A DNA stretch of 64,000 nt from Variovorax sp. 679. Lineage in GTDB: Bacteria; Pseudomonadota; Gammaproteobacteria; Burkholderiales; Burkholderiaceae_C. The position numbers were made by a program, and so were the translations under genes. Each line of letters begins with the position of its first letter. The stretch's first letter is position 1. Positions 42,382 through 51,934 of this stretch are shown here, one piece after another. Location of the stretch: assembly GCF_003952185.1 (NCBI RefSeq), contig NZ_RXFS01000016.1, forward strand, positions 51,735 through 115,734, written 5' to 3'. The notes beneath the pieces are model-generated. The model saw nothing but the letters and a program-made list of their open reading frames with translations, was not told where the DNA came from and ran no database searches.

Positions 42382-43592
42382 CAGACCGCGACGGCCGCCA
42401 CCACGCCGGCCAGCTCGGCCAGCAGCGCGCATGACACCGCGTGCCGCGTGCGCTGGATGCCGACCGCGCCGAAGTACACGGCCAGCACGTAGAAGGTGGT
42501 CTCGGTGCTGCCCTGGATGGTGGCGGCCACCAGCGCTGGGAAGCTGTCGACGCCCTGGCTCTTCATGGTCTCGATCAGCATCGCGCGCGCGGCGCTGCCC
42601 GAGAAGGGCTTGACGAGCGCGGTGGGCATGGCGTCGACGAAGCGCGTGTCGAAGCCGCTCGCGCTCACCAGCCAGCGCAGACCGTCCAGCGCGAAGTCGA
42701 GAGCACCAGAAGCGCGCAGCACGCCGATGGCGCACAGCATGGCGACGAGGTACGGCAGCAGGTTCTTCGCGATGTCGAAGCCTTCCTTCGCGCCCTCGAT
42801 GAAGCACTCGTACACCTTGATGCGTCGGATGGCACCGGCCAGCAGGAACACCACGATCACGCCGAACAGCGCGAGGTTGCCCAGCAGCGACGACAACGAG
42901 GCGATGGCCGTCGCCGAGAGCGTGCCCAGCAGCGCCATGAAACCGCCGAGCAGTAGCGCTCCCGGCACCAGGTAGGCCAGCACGACCGGGTCCCACAGCC
43001 GCAGGCGCTGCGCCACCGCCACCGACAGCAGCCCGACCAGCGTGGAGGCGCTGGTGGCCAGCAGGATCGGCAGGAACACCAGCGTCGGGTCGCCCGCGCC
43101 CTGCTGCGCGCGGTACATGAAGATGGTGACCGGCAGCAGCGTCAGCGACGAGGCATTGAGTACAAGAAAGAGGATCTGCGCGTTGGTGGCCGTCGCAGGG
43201 TCGGGGTTCAGCCGCTGCAGCTCGCGCATCGCCTTCAGGCCGATGGGAGTGGCGGCGTTGTCCAGCCCCAGCGCGTTGGCCGCGAAATTCATTGTGATGA
43301 GCCCCAGCGCCGGATGCCCCGCCGGCACGCCCGGCATGAGACGCCGGAAGAGCGGCCCCAGCAGCCGCGCGAGCCAGCCGACCAGCCCCGCCGCCTCGGC
43401 GATGCGCAGGAAGCCCAGCCAGAGCGTGAGCGTGCCGAAGAGCAGCACCATCACCTCGACCGCCAGCCGCGCCATGGCGAACAGGCTCTCGACCAGCGCC
43501 GCGAACACCGTGGGGTCGCCTCCAACCAGCCACCGCCCCAGCGCCGCCAGCGCCGCCACCCCGAAGAAACCAAGCCACAAGCCGTTGAGCAC
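42363..43592 (-). CDS. nucleoside recognition (Gate) domain membrane protein, SpmA-SpmB fused
   Basis: A 409-residue membrane protein with two Gate domains and about eleven hydrophobic segments. The first half contains AAGLVGWLARLLGPLFRRLMPGVPAGHPALGLITMNFAANALGLDNAATPIGLKAM, the SpmA signature. The second half contains PYLVAMLCAIGVLRASGALDF and STETTFYVLAVYFGAVGIQRTRHA, the SpmB signature. The cargo of such proteins is unclear. The start is a GTG with an AAGGA site upstream. It ends inside the 3' end of the convergent alkylsulfatase gene. Confidence 0.88.
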   Translation of the reverse strand: MLNGLWLGFFGVAALAALGRWLVGGDPTVFAALVESLFAMARLAVEVMVLLFGTLTLWLGFLRIAEAAGLVGWLARLLGPLFRRLMPGVPAGHPALGLITMNFAANALGLDNAATPIGLKAMRELQRLNPDPATATNAQILFLVLNASSLTLLPVTIFMYRAQQGAGDPTLVFLPILLATSASTLVGLLSVAVAQRLRLWDPVVLAYLVPGALLLGGFMALLGTLSATAIASLSSLLGNLALFGVIVVFLLAGAIRRIKVYECFIEGAKEGFDIAKNLLPYLVAMLCAIGVLRASGALDFALDGLRWLVSASGFDTRFVDAMPTALVKPFSGSAARAMLIETMKSQGVDSFPALVAATIQGSTETTFYVLAVYFGAVGIQRTRHAVSCALLAELAGVVAAVAVCYWFFG

Positions 43593-43664
43593 GCTTCTTT
43601 TCCTTTTGTTTCGCTTCGATGATAGGCCCGCCATCCGGGGCCGCCGCGAGCTACAGTTCGGCCC

Positions 43665-45242
43665 ATGCGCGCCTCCATCGTCCGCCGATTCGTCGCTCTC
43701 GCAACGGGCGCCGCCGCCCTTTGGCTGGCGGGCTGCGCGAGCCTGCCGCCGCCGCAGCCGCGCCCGGTGGTCACGGCGGTCACCGATGTGTCGCAGACCG
43801 AACTGGGGCAGCTCGCGGCCAAGGGCACGCCGGGCGGGTCGACGGCGCTTTCGGGCTTCCGGCTGCTGCCCGAGGCGGCGTTCGCGTTCGATGCGCGCAT
43901 CTCGCTCGCGCGGCACGCCGAGAAATCGCTCGACGTGCAGTACTACCTGATCCAGAAGGACGACGTCGGCCTGCTTTTCCTCAAGGAGCTGCGCGAGGCC
44001 GCGGCGCGCGGCGTGCGCGTGCGGCTGCTGGTGGACGACCTCTACACGGGCGGCGAGGACGAGGTGTTCAGCACGCTGTCGGCGTTCCCGAACATCGAGG
44101 TGCGGTTGTTCAACCCGCTGCCCTCGCGCGCCGATTCGCTGGCGACGCGGCTGCTGTTCTCGCTGACCGACTTCGGCCGCATCAACCACCGCATGCACAA
44201 CAAGCTGCTGGTGGCCGACAACAGCTTCGCGGTCTCGGGCGGCCGCAACATCGCCAACGAATACTTCATGCGCAGCACGGCGGCGAACTTCATCGACATG
44301 GACGTGCTGTCCAGCGGCCCGGTGGTGCGCCAGATGTCCGAGGGTTTCGACCGCTACTGGAACAGCGAGCACGTGCGTCCCATCGAGCAGATCGCACCGC
44401 TGCGCATGCCGGTGGAGCAGGCGCAGAAGCGCTTCGACGAGATAGCGCGCACCGCGGTGCCCGACGTGGCCATGCACCAGCGCGACGTGCTCGACAAGTC
44501 GCCGGTGGGGCAGCAGCTCATCGCCGGCAACGTCGAGCGCTACTGGGCGACGTCGACGCTGTTCGTGGACGACCCCGAGAAGATCACGCGCAAGGCCGAC
44601 GCCGCCTACGCCGGCAGCGTGACGGAGGGCGCGCTGCACGTCATCAATTCGGCGAGGCGCGAGGTGAAGATCGGCTCGCCGTACTTCATTCCGGGCACGC
44701 GCGGCATGGCGATGATGAAGGCGGCGATCGAGCGCGGCGGGCGCATCACGGTGGTGACGAATTCGCTGGGCGCCACCGACGAGCCGCTGGCCTATGCGGG
44801 CTACGAGCGCTACCGCGCCGACATGCTGAAGATCGGCGTGACCATCTACGAGATCGCGCCCACGCTCACCGGGCGCTCGGGGCGCTTCGGCGATTTCGGC
44901 AAGTCGATCAGCCGGCTGCACGCCAAGCTGGCGATCGTCGACGACGATCGCTTCTTCGTCGGCTCGATGAACCTCGATCACCGCTCGGCTGCGGTCAACA
45001 CCGAGATGGGGCTGGTCATCGACAGTCCGGAACTGGTGAAGGACTACGACAGGCTCATGAGCGGCGAGCGCGTCAACCTCGGCTACCGGCTGCGCCTGGG
45101 CCCCGACGGCCGGCGCGTGCAGTGGCTGGAGTACGACGATGCCGGCGGCGACATCGTCCATGAAGACGAGCCCGGCGAATTCCTCTGGCTGCGCTTCAAG
45201 AACTGGCTGCTGCTGCCCATCGTGGGCGAAGAGCTGCTGTAG
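43665..45242 (+). CDS. phospholipase D/cardiolipin synthase-like lipoprotein
   Basis: A 525-residue protein anchored by a lipobox near residue 24 (LAGC). It has two HKD motifs: HNKLLVADNSFAVSGGRN and HAKLAIVDDDRFFVGSMN, with the usual Asp and Gly-Ser/Gly-Gly neighbours. This is the PLD fold of ClsC-type cardiolipin synthases, which transfer phosphatidyl groups between lipids. An intracellular or periplasmic-facing membrane role fits the lipid anchor. It is a single gene, divergent from the Gate-domain protein, with 72 bases between starts. Confidence 0.92.
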   Translation: MRASIVRRFVALATGAAALWLAGCASLPPPQPRPVVTAVTDVSQTELGQLAAKGTPGGSTALSGFRLLPEAAFAFDARISLARHAEKSLDVQYYLIQKDDVGLLFLKELREAAARGVRVRLLVDDLYTGGEDEVFSTLSAFPNIEVRLFNPLPSRADSLATRLLFSLTDFGRINHRMHNKLLVADNSFAVSGGRNIANEYFMRSTAANFIDMDVLSSGPVVRQMSEGFDRYWNSEHVRPIEQIAPLRMPVEQAQKRFDEIARTAVPDVAMHQRDVLDKSPVGQQLIAGNVERYWATSTLFVDDPEKITRKADAAYAGSVTEGALHVINSARREVKIGSPYFIPGTRGMAMMKAAIERGGRITVVTNSLGATDEPLAYAGYERYRADMLKIGVTIYEIAPTLTGRSGRFGDFGKSISRLHAKLAIVDDDRFFVGSMNLDHRSAAVNTEMGLVIDSPELVKDYDRLMSGERVNLGYRLRLGPDGRRVQWLEYDDAGGDIVHEDEPGEFLWLRFKNWLLLPIVGEELL

Positions 45243-45360
45243 CCGGTGCTTTCACTGCGCGCCCGCGGCGCGCAGGCTGCCGTGTGGCCGTGTAATACGG
45301 ATTGCACACTGCCCCTCTAGATTGCGGCGTCCCACGACACAACAACCAGAGGGATTCCAG

Positions 45361-46899
45361 ATGCGCGCAATGCCCCCGGTGCCGCCGGCACCGCCAGCCA
45401 TGTCCGACCTGCGGTGGCTCGCGGGACTCACCATCGTTGCAGCCGCCGCCCTGTTGCAGGGCTGCGATGGCGGCGGTGGCGGCCAGTCGATCGCTCCCGG
45501 ACTCACTTCCCTTCAACTCGACGCAGCGTCAGCCGACGCCAACTTGCAGGCCACCTGGGTGGAGATCGGCGACAACAATGCGGCCATCGCGCGCGCCATC
45601 ACCAGCTACACCGCACCTGCCTCTGCCACCACGGCTGACGCCAATGCCGCGTGCCCACAGATCTCAGTGGACGGCAAGACGACGCGCATGACCTTGCGTG
45701 CCGGTGCCGGTACCGTGGCGCTGCGCACCACTGCCAGCGACCCGGCCGATTCGAAGCCCTCTGCCTTCCCCGTCTCGTCCTGCGAAACCAAGCTGCCCGC
45801 CGACGCGACGCAGGCCACCATCGGCAGCCGCACGCTCCCGCTGCCCAAGACCGAGCCGCAGCGCGTGCTGGTACTGGCCGACACCGGCTGCCGCCTGAAG
45901 AAGGCCGACAACGCCTACCAGCCGTGCAACGACAGCACCGTATGGCCGTTTGCGCCGCTGGCCGTCACCGCCGCGAGCTTCAATCCCGATCTGGTGCTGC
46001 ACATCGGCGACTACCACTATCGCGAGAACGAATGCCCGAAGGACATTGCCGGCTGCAAGGGCAGCCCCTGGGGCTACGGCTGGGACACCTGGCAAGCCGA
46101 CTTCTTCAAGCCCGCTGCGCCGCTGCTGGCCAAGGCGCCTTGGATCCTGGTGCGCGGCAACCACGAGGAATGCGCGCGCGGCGGCCAGGGCTGGATGCGC
46201 TTCCTCGATCCGCGCCCGTACTCCGACAAGCGCTCGTGCAACGACCCGGCCAACGACAGCACCGGCAACTATTCGGAGCCGTACGCGGTGCAGTTGGGCA
46301 CGGGTTCGCAGGTCATCGTGTTCGACTCGGCCAAGGCCGGCAAGGCGGCGCTGAAGACGGACGACCCGCAGTTCATCGCCTACCAGAAGCAGTTCCAGAC
46401 CGTCGCCACGCTGGCCGCCAAGGCAGGCATCACGACCACGATGTTCACCAACCACCATCCGATCCTGGCCTTCGCGCCGATCGCGGGCTCGACCCCGGCA
46501 TCGGGCAACCTCGCGCTGCAGTCGGTGATGGGCAACCTCAACCCGAAGGCCTACTACCCGAGCGGCGTGCACATCGCCCTGCACGGCCACGTGCACGACT
46601 TCCAGGCGCTCAACTTCGCCACCGACCATCCCGCCACCGTGGTGTCGGGCAACGGCGGCGACAACCTCGACGTGGCGCTGCCCGACCCGCTGGCCGCCGG
46701 CACCTCGCCCGCGCCGGACGTGACGGTCGACCGCATCACGCACCACAACACCTTCGGTTTCATGCTGATGGAGCGCAAGGCCGCGCCCGACGTGGGCTGG
46801 ACCTTCAAGGCCTACACGGTGGCCTGCAAGCTGCTTGCCACCTGCGCGCAGACCGGCCGGACACTGGCTTGCGACAAGACCGGCTTCCTCACGCCGTGA
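45361..46899 (+). CDS. exported metallophosphoesterase lipoprotein
   Basis: A 512-residue protein with a lipobox (LLQGC) after a hydrophobic signal, then a Gly-rich linker. The calcineurin-like phosphoesterase core has LVLADTGC, HIGDYHYR, GNHEEC, NHHPI and HGHVHDF, the standard di-metal ligand order. Paired cysteines suggest disulfides in the periplasm. The start could be the ATG at 45361 or one at 45400. The di-haem peroxidase gene starts 3 bases after its stop, so the two are co-transcribed. The substrate is unknown. Confidence 0.88.
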   Translation: MRAMPPVPPAPPAMSDLRWLAGLTIVAAAALLQGCDGGGGGQSIAPGLTSLQLDAASADANLQATWVEIGDNNAAIARAITSYTAPASATTADANAACPQISVDGKTTRMTLRAGAGTVALRTTASDPADSKPSAFPVSSCETKLPADATQATIGSRTLPLPKTEPQRVLVLADTGCRLKKADNAYQPCNDSTVWPFAPLAVTAASFNPDLVLHIGDYHYRENECPKDIAGCKGSPWGYGWDTWQADFFKPAAPLLAKAPWILVRGNHEECARGGQGWMRFLDPRPYSDKRSCNDPANDSTGNYSEPYAVQLGTGSQVIVFDSAKAGKAALKTDDPQFIAYQKQFQTVATLAAKAGITTTMFTNHHPILAFAPIAGSTPASGNLALQSVMGNLNPKAYYPSGVHIALHGHVHDFQALNFATDHPATVVSGNGGDNLDVALPDPLAAGTSPAPDVTVDRITHHNTFGFMLMERKAAPDVGWTFKAYTVACKLLATCAQTGRTLACDKTGFLTP

Positions 46900-46901
46900 C
46901 G

Positions 46902-48212
46902 ATGCGCGCTGCGCTGGCGGTGGTGGCCGCATGCCTGGCCTGGCCGGGTGCGACTGCCGTCGTCCTTGCCGCGACCACGGTGGAGATCAACCCAGGCGGC
47001 CCGCCGAGCGTGGTGATCGATCGCATCGGCGCCACGCCGAAGATCTCCGCGCGCGTCGATCCCACTGCCGCCACCTTCAAGCCCGACCCGGCGCTGGCCG
47101 CGCTGGGCAAGCGCATCTTCTTCGACACGCGGCTGTCGCAGCCGCAGGGCACCTCGTGCGCCAGTTGCCACGACCCGCTGCGCGCCTTCACCTCGACGCT
47201 GAACGCGCCTTCGCTGGCCGGCCCGCGCACGCCGCAGGGCAGCCGTCCCGGCCATTTCAGCGCGCGCACCGCGCCGTCGCTGCTGTACGTGCGCTATGTG
47301 CCGCGGCGGCATTTCTACCAGGACGACGACGCGCCGCTCGCCTCGCCCTTCGGCGGCCTCTTCGCCGACGGCCGCGCCGACACGCTGGCCGAGCAGGCGC
47401 GCGGCCCGCTGTTCGACCGCGACGAGATGAACAACGCCTCGCCGCAAAGCCTGCTGCGCAAGCTGCGCGGCACCGATCTCGCGCCTGCGATGTCGCTGGC
47501 CTTCGGACCCCGGGTGCTGCGCGACCCCGAGCAGGCGGTGAAGGGCATCGGACATGCGCTGCAGGCCTACCTGCAGAGCGACGAGATGGCGCCTTTCACT
47601 TCGCGCTTCGACGACTACCTGCGCAAGCGCACGCCGCTGAGCCCGCAGGAAACGCGCGGCCTCGCGCTGTTCAAGAACCCGGACAAGGGCAACTGCATGT
47701 CGTGCCACACACTGTCCGACACATCGAGCCGGCCGGAGCGCTCGCTCTTCACCGACTTCGGCTACGACGCCATCGCCGTGCCGCGCAACCTCTCGCTGCC
47801 CGCCAACCACGATCCGCGCCGCTTCGACAACGGCCTGTGCCGCACGGCCGCGCAGCTGCGCTGGCCGGAGCCCAACCAGTGGTGCGGCTACTTTCGTACG
47901 CCGGGGCTGCGCAACGTGGCGGTGCGCCAGAGCTTCATGCACAACGGCGTGTTCACCACCCTGCGCGATGCCGTCGCGTTCTACGCCACGCGCTCGACCG
48001 ATCCGGCGAAGTGGTACCACGGCAAGCCGACCTTCGACGACGTGCCGGCGGCCTACCGAGGCAACATCAACGTCAACTCCACGCCGATGAACCGCCGCCC
48101 CGGCACCACGCCGGCGCTGACCGACGAGGAGATCGACGAGATCAGCGCCTTCCTCGGCACCCTGACCGACGCGCGCTATGTGGCGGCCATGCCGAAGCCG
48201 GCGACGAAGTAG
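46902..48212 (+). CDS. di-haem cytochrome c peroxidase/MauG-like protein
   Basis: A 436-residue exported protein with a signal peptide (about 23 residues) and two haem c sites, CASCH at 86-90 and CMSCH at 265-269. The arrangement matches bacterial cytochrome c peroxidase/MauG, which reduces peroxide or oxidises a partner protein. A methionine in SFMHNGVF is a likely distal ligand region. It may act on the co-expressed metallophosphoesterase or simply share regulation. The ATG at 46902 is used; a GTG six bases earlier is an alternative. Confidence 0.9.
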   Translation: MRAALAVVAACLAWPGATAVVLAATTVEINPGGPPSVVIDRIGATPKISARVDPTAATFKPDPALAALGKRIFFDTRLSQPQGTSCASCHDPLRAFTSTLNAPSLAGPRTPQGSRPGHFSARTAPSLLYVRYVPRRHFYQDDDAPLASPFGGLFADGRADTLAEQARGPLFDRDEMNNASPQSLLRKLRGTDLAPAMSLAFGPRVLRDPEQAVKGIGHALQAYLQSDEMAPFTSRFDDYLRKRTPLSPQETRGLALFKNPDKGNCMSCHTLSDTSSRPERSLFTDFGYDAIAVPRNLSLPANHDPRRFDNGLCRTAAQLRWPEPNQWCGYFRTPGLRNVAVRQSFMHNGVFTTLRDAVAFYATRSTDPAKWYHGKPTFDDVPAAYRGNINVNSTPMNRRPGTTPALTDEEIDEISAFLGTLTDARYVAAMPKPATK

Positions 48213-48306
48213 CTGCCCGGGTCATCGCCAGCGAGGGAAGGTGCGTTACATTTCCTCCGAGATTGTGAACTTTTGTCACAGACGCCTTTCTTCTGGAGAC
48301 TTCGAC

Positions 48307-49467
48307 ATGACCGTTCCCGTGCCGCGCGAGTCGATTGCGCCGCTTTCCACCAGCCGTCGCCGTGCGCTGACCGGGCTGGCCGCCGCAACCGCCGCCGCAG
48401 GCCTCGGGTTTCCGGCCCTCGCGCAGAACCGGCCGGTGCGCATCGGGACCACCTTCGACAACAGCAGCGTCGAGAAGGCCAACGGCCAGGGGCTCTACCA
48501 GGGTTCGAGCGCGTTCTTCAATGCGCTGAACAAGGCCGGCGGCATCAACGGCACCAAGGTCGAGCTCGTGATGGCCGACGACACCTTCAAGCCCGAAGTG
48601 GCCAAGGCCAACGCGCTGGCCTTCGAGAAGGACAGCTCCGTGCTCGCGCTGGTGCACCCGTTGGGCACGCGCCAGACGGCCGAGGTGATGGACGCGGTGC
48701 CCGGCATGGCCGTGGTGGGCCCCATCACCGGCACCATCTCGCTGCGCAAGAAGAATTCGCCCAACACCTTCTGGGTGCGCGCCAATTACGACCAGGAAGT
48801 CGAGAAGCTGGTGAGCACCGCCGCCGTGCTGGGCCAGAGCCGCATCGGCCTCGTGCATTCGAACGATCCGCTGGGGCAGTCGGTGCTGGCCGCCTTCAAG
48901 AACGCGCTGGCCAAGGCCAAGCTGGAGCCGGCGGTGATCGCGACCACGCCCAACACCACCAGCATGGAAGTGGGCCCTGCCGCAGAGGCCATCGCCAAGG
49001 CCAAGCCGCAGGTGGTGGTGGTCGGGCTGGCCGGCACTGCGCCGGTGTTTTTGAAGGCGCTGCGCGAGGCGGGCAACAGCAGCTCGGCCTACGGCCTGTC
49101 GATCACGGCCAGCGCGCTGTCGGCCATGGGCGACCTGGCCAAGGGCCTGGGCTTCGTGATCGTGGTGCCGTCGCCGTACTCGACCAAGTTCGAGATCGTG
49201 CGCCGCTACCAGGCCGACATGGTGGCCAACGGCGTCAAGGAGTTCTCGCTCACGAGCCTCGAGGGCTACATGAATGCGGCCGTGCTGGCCGAGGGCATGC
49301 GCCGTGCGGGCGGCTCGCTCACGCGCGCCTCGGTGATGTCGGGGCTCGCCAGCATCGAGAACTTCGACCTGGGCGGCGTGAAGATCAACTACGGCCGCAC
49401 GAACCGCGAAGGCGGGCAGTTCGTGGACGTGGCCGTGATCGGCAGCCGCGGCCAGATGCTCAGCTGA
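48307..49467 (+). CDS. Liv-type branched-chain/aromatic substrate receptor
   Basis: A 386-residue periplasmic receptor with a twin-arginine-like leader (STSRRRALTGLA, cleavage near ALAQ). The mature part RIGTTFDNSSVEKANGQGLYQG and VELVMADDTFKPEVAKANALAF follow the type I periplasmic-binding fold. It is encoded alone and converges with the LivF gene at 49475 (8 bases between stops). It may be an extra receptor for the LivHMGF transporter there. The ligand is not readable from sequence. Confidence 0.88.
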   Translation: MTVPVPRESIAPLSTSRRRALTGLAAATAAAGLGFPALAQNRPVRIGTTFDNSSVEKANGQGLYQGSSAFFNALNKAGGINGTKVELVMADDTFKPEVAKANALAFEKDSSVLALVHPLGTRQTAEVMDAVPGMAVVGPITGTISLRKKNSPNTFWVRANYDQEVEKLVSTAAVLGQSRIGLVHSNDPLGQSVLAAFKNALAKAKLEPAVIATTPNTTSMEVGPAAEAIAKAKPQVVVVGLAGTAPVFLKALREAGNSSSAYGLSITASALSAMGDLAKGLGFVIVVPSPYSTKFEIVRRYQADMVANGVKEFSLTSLEGYMNAAVLAEGMRRAGGSLTRASVMSGLASIENFDLGGVKINYGRTNREGGQFVDVAVIGSRGQMLS

Positions 49468-49474
49468 ACGCCCG

Positions 49475-50191
49475 TCAGGCTTCCTCGGCGATTCCTACGC
49501 CGAGCAGGCCTTCGAGCAGGTTCCTGTCGGCCGCGAGCTCCGCGCTCGGCCCCGCGTGCACCACGGTGCCGCGCTCCAGCACGATGGCCTTGTGCGTCAT
49601 CTCCAGCGCGAGCACCGGATGCTGCTCGACCACGATCGAGGCGAGCCCTTCCGACTCGCACAGCCGGCGGATCGCCACGGCCAGTTCTTCCACGATGATC
49701 GGCGCGAGGCCTTCCATCGGCTCGTCGAGCAGCAGCAGCTTCGGGTTGGTCATCAGCGCGCGGCCGATGGCGAGCATCTGCTGTTCGCCGCCCGAGAGCT
49801 GGTTGCCGTAGTTGCCGCGCCGCTCGCGCAGGCGCGGGAAGAAGTCGTAGACGCGCTTCAGGTTCCAGCCGCCGAGCCGCGAGATCACCGTGAGGTTCTC
49901 TTCCACCGTGAGCGAGGGGAAAACCTCCCGCTCCTGCGGCACCCAGCCCAGCCCGGCACGCACGCGCTGGTGCGAGGGCCATCGCACGATGTCCGTGCCC
50001 TGCCAGCGGATCGCGCCCTGCATCACGCGGGTGTTGCCCATCAGCGTCTCGAGCAGCGTGGTCTTGCCCACGCCGTTGCGCCCGAGGATGGCGAGGCTTT
50101 CGCCCTGCTGCAGCGAAAAGTCGAGCCGGTCGAGCACCACGGCGTTGCCATAGCCGGCGGTGACATTGTCGAAGGCGAGTGCTTCAGGCAT
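49475..50191 (-). CDS. livF: Liv-type ABC transporter ATP-binding protein LivF
   Basis: A 238-residue ABC ATPase. Walker A is GRNGVGKTT, the Q-loop is VPQEREVFPSLTVEEN, the signature is LSGGEQQM, Walker B is LLLLDEPMEGLAP. It overlaps the LivG gene by eight bases and is the last gene of the unit that begins with the Rieske oxygenase. Confidence 0.92.
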   Translation of the reverse strand: MPEALAFDNVTAGYGNAVVLDRLDFSLQQGESLAILGRNGVGKTTLLETLMGNTRVMQGAIRWQGTDIVRWPSHQRVRAGLGWVPQEREVFPSLTVEENLTVISRLGGWNLKRVYDFFPRLRERRGNYGNQLSGGEQQMLAIGRALMTNPKLLLLDEPMEGLAPIIVEELAVAIRRLCESEGLASIVVEQHPVLALEMTHKAIVLERGTVVHAGPSAELAADRNLLEGLLGVGIAEEA

Positions 50192-50969
50192 GGTGGTGTG
50201 GTTGGTGATGGAGGTGCGAGCTGCCCAGGTAGACCTCGCGCACGCGCGGGTCGGCGCCGATTTCCGAGGGCGTGCCCTCGGTGAGGATGCGGCCACCCAC
50301 CAGCACCGAGATGCGGCGCGCGAAGCGGAAGACCAGCTTCATGTCGTGCTCGATGAACAGCACGCTGATGTCCTGCGGCAGCGCCGCGATGGCCTCGAAC
50401 AGTTCGCCGCTCTCGTCCTCCGGCACGCCGGCGGCGGGTTCGTCGAGCAGCAGGATGCGGGGCTTTGCCGCGAGCGCCAGAGCGATCTCCAGCAGCCGCT
50501 GCTTGCCGTAGGCCAGCTCGGCCACGGGCACGTCGGCGAGGCTGTCGAGCTTCAGCGTGCCCAGCAGTGCATGCGCCTCTTCGAACACGGCAGTGCAGCC
50601 CTTCAGCGGCCGCCACCAGGTGGCGCCCAGCCCCTCGCGCTCGCTGATCGCCAGCACCACCGACAGCAGCGGCGTGAGGCTGGGGAACAGCGTGTTGATC
50701 TGGAAGGTGCGTGCCAGTCCCATGCGTGCGCGCTTGTCGCCGGGCAGGCGAGTGATGTCGCGCTCGCCCATGTGGATCGATCCGCTGGTGGGCTTGAACA
50801 CGCCGGTCAGCAGGTTGATGAGCGTGGTCTTGCCCGCGCCGTTGGGGCCGATCAGCGCCTGGCGCGCGCCGGGTTCGATCGACAGGTCGACGTCGCCCAC
50901 GGCCTGGAAGGCGCCGAAGCGGATGCCCAGGCCGTGCGTGCGCAGCGCGTGGGTGGTGGCGGAACTCAT
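50184..50969 (-). CDS. livG: Liv-type ABC transporter ATP-binding protein LivG
   Basis: A 261-residue ABC ATPase with Walker A GPNGAGKT, Q-loop LARTFQINTLFPSLTPLLS, signature-like VAELAYGKQRLLE and Walker B ILLLDEPAAGVPEDE. The final histidine-rich tail (HLHHQPHHHA) is unusual for LivG and has no known role. It is overlapped by livF and starts four bases into the end of the LivM gene. Confidence 0.9.
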   Translation of the reverse strand: MSSATTHALRTHGLGIRFGAFQAVGDVDLSIEPGARQALIGPNGAGKTTLINLLTGVFKPTSGSIHMGERDITRLPGDKRARMGLARTFQINTLFPSLTPLLSVVLAISEREGLGATWWRPLKGCTAVFEEAHALLGTLKLDSLADVPVAELAYGKQRLLEIALALAAKPRILLLDEPAAGVPEDESGELFEAIAALPQDISVLFIEHDMKLVFRFARRISVLVGGRILTEGTPSEIGADPRVREVYLGSSHLHHQPHHHA

Positions 50970-51934
50970 CGCGCTCTCCCCGTGCGCACGAAGCGCGAGA
51001 GCGCACCCATGATGCCGCCGCGCCCCAGCATGACGGCCGCGATCAGGAAGATGCCGAGCCAGAACATCCAGTACTGCGGGTTCATGTCGGCGAACCAGTC
51101 GTGCACCAGCATGTAGACGATGGCGCCGATCATTCCGCCGTAAAGCCGCCCCGTGCCGCCGAGCACCAGGATGATGAGCACCTCGGCCGAGCGGTTGAAG
51201 CCGATCGACTCGATGCCGACGAACTGCGTGGTCTGCGCCAGCAGCGCGCCGGCCACGCCGGCCACAGCAGCCGAGAAGGCGTAGGCCATGCGCAGCCGTG
51301 CCTCCACCGGCGAGCCGATGGCCGTCATGCGCTTGCGGCTGTCGTGGATGCCGCGCAGCGCCAGGCCGAAGGGCGAGCGCAGCACCAGCCGCACGAGCAG
51401 GAACATCGCGAGCACCACGCCGAAGGCATAGCCGAAGGCGGTCTTGCCGTAGAGGTCGAAGTCGAAGAGGCCCAGCACCGGCGCGATGACCACGCCTTGC
51501 AGACCGTCCGTGCCGCCGGTGATGCCCGAGAGCCGGTTGGCCAGCTCGTACAGCAGCACGCACACGCCGATGGTGATCATCAGCCGCGTGAGGTCGGCGC
51601 CGCGCACCACGAGGTAGCTCAGCACGTAGCCCAGCACGCCGCACACCGCCAGCGCGAACAGCAGGCCGGTGAAGGGCTCGCTCCAGCCGTACTTGGCGAG
51701 CAGGCCCGCCGCGTACGCGCCCGCGCCGAAGAAGGCCGCGTGGCCCACGGTGAGGATGCCCGCGTAGCCCAGCGCCATGTCGAGCGACACGGCGAACAGG
51801 CCGAAGATCATGACCTGGCTCATCAGCGTGAGCTTGTCGGGCAGCAGGAAGAAGCTCGACGCGAGCGCGAGCCAGAAGGCGGCTTCCGCGATGCGCAGCT
51901 GCGCGGGAGAAAGATTCAGGGCCTTCGTCATCAT
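50966..51934 (-). CDS. livM: Liv-type ABC transporter permease LivM
   Basis: A 322-residue permease with about nine membrane segments. The segments FGLFAVSLDMALGYAGILTVGHAAFFGAGAYAAGLL and SPFGLALRGIHDSRKRMTAIGSPVEARLRMAYAFSAAVAGVAGAL are the family loops, followed by RSAEVLIILVLGGTGRLYGGMIGA. It overlaps LivH and LivG by four bases each. Confidence 0.92.
   Translation of the reverse strand: MMTKALNLSPAQLRIAEAAFWLALASSFFLLPDKLTLMSQVMIFGLFAVSLDMALGYAGILTVGHAAFFGAGAYAAGLLAKYGWSEPFTGLLFALAVCGVLGYVLSYLVVRGADLTRLMITIGVCVLLYELANRLSGITGGTDGLQGVVIAPVLGLFDFDLYGKTAFGYAFGVVLAMFLLVRLVLRSPFGLALRGIHDSRKRMTAIGSPVEARLRMAYAFSAAVAGVAGALLAQTTQFVGIESIGFNRSAEVLIILVLGGTGRLYGGMIGAIVYMLVHDWFADMNPQYWMFWLGIFLIAAVMLGRGGIMGALSRFVRTGRAR

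Noticed and set aside
43592..45161. Long minus-strand extension (to 45161) of the frame used by the Gate-domain protein
   Set aside because: It lies antisense to the phospholipase D lipoprotein, and its translation is His/Arg/Ala-rich without family features. The GTG at 43592 with a ribosome-binding site fits the protein family.
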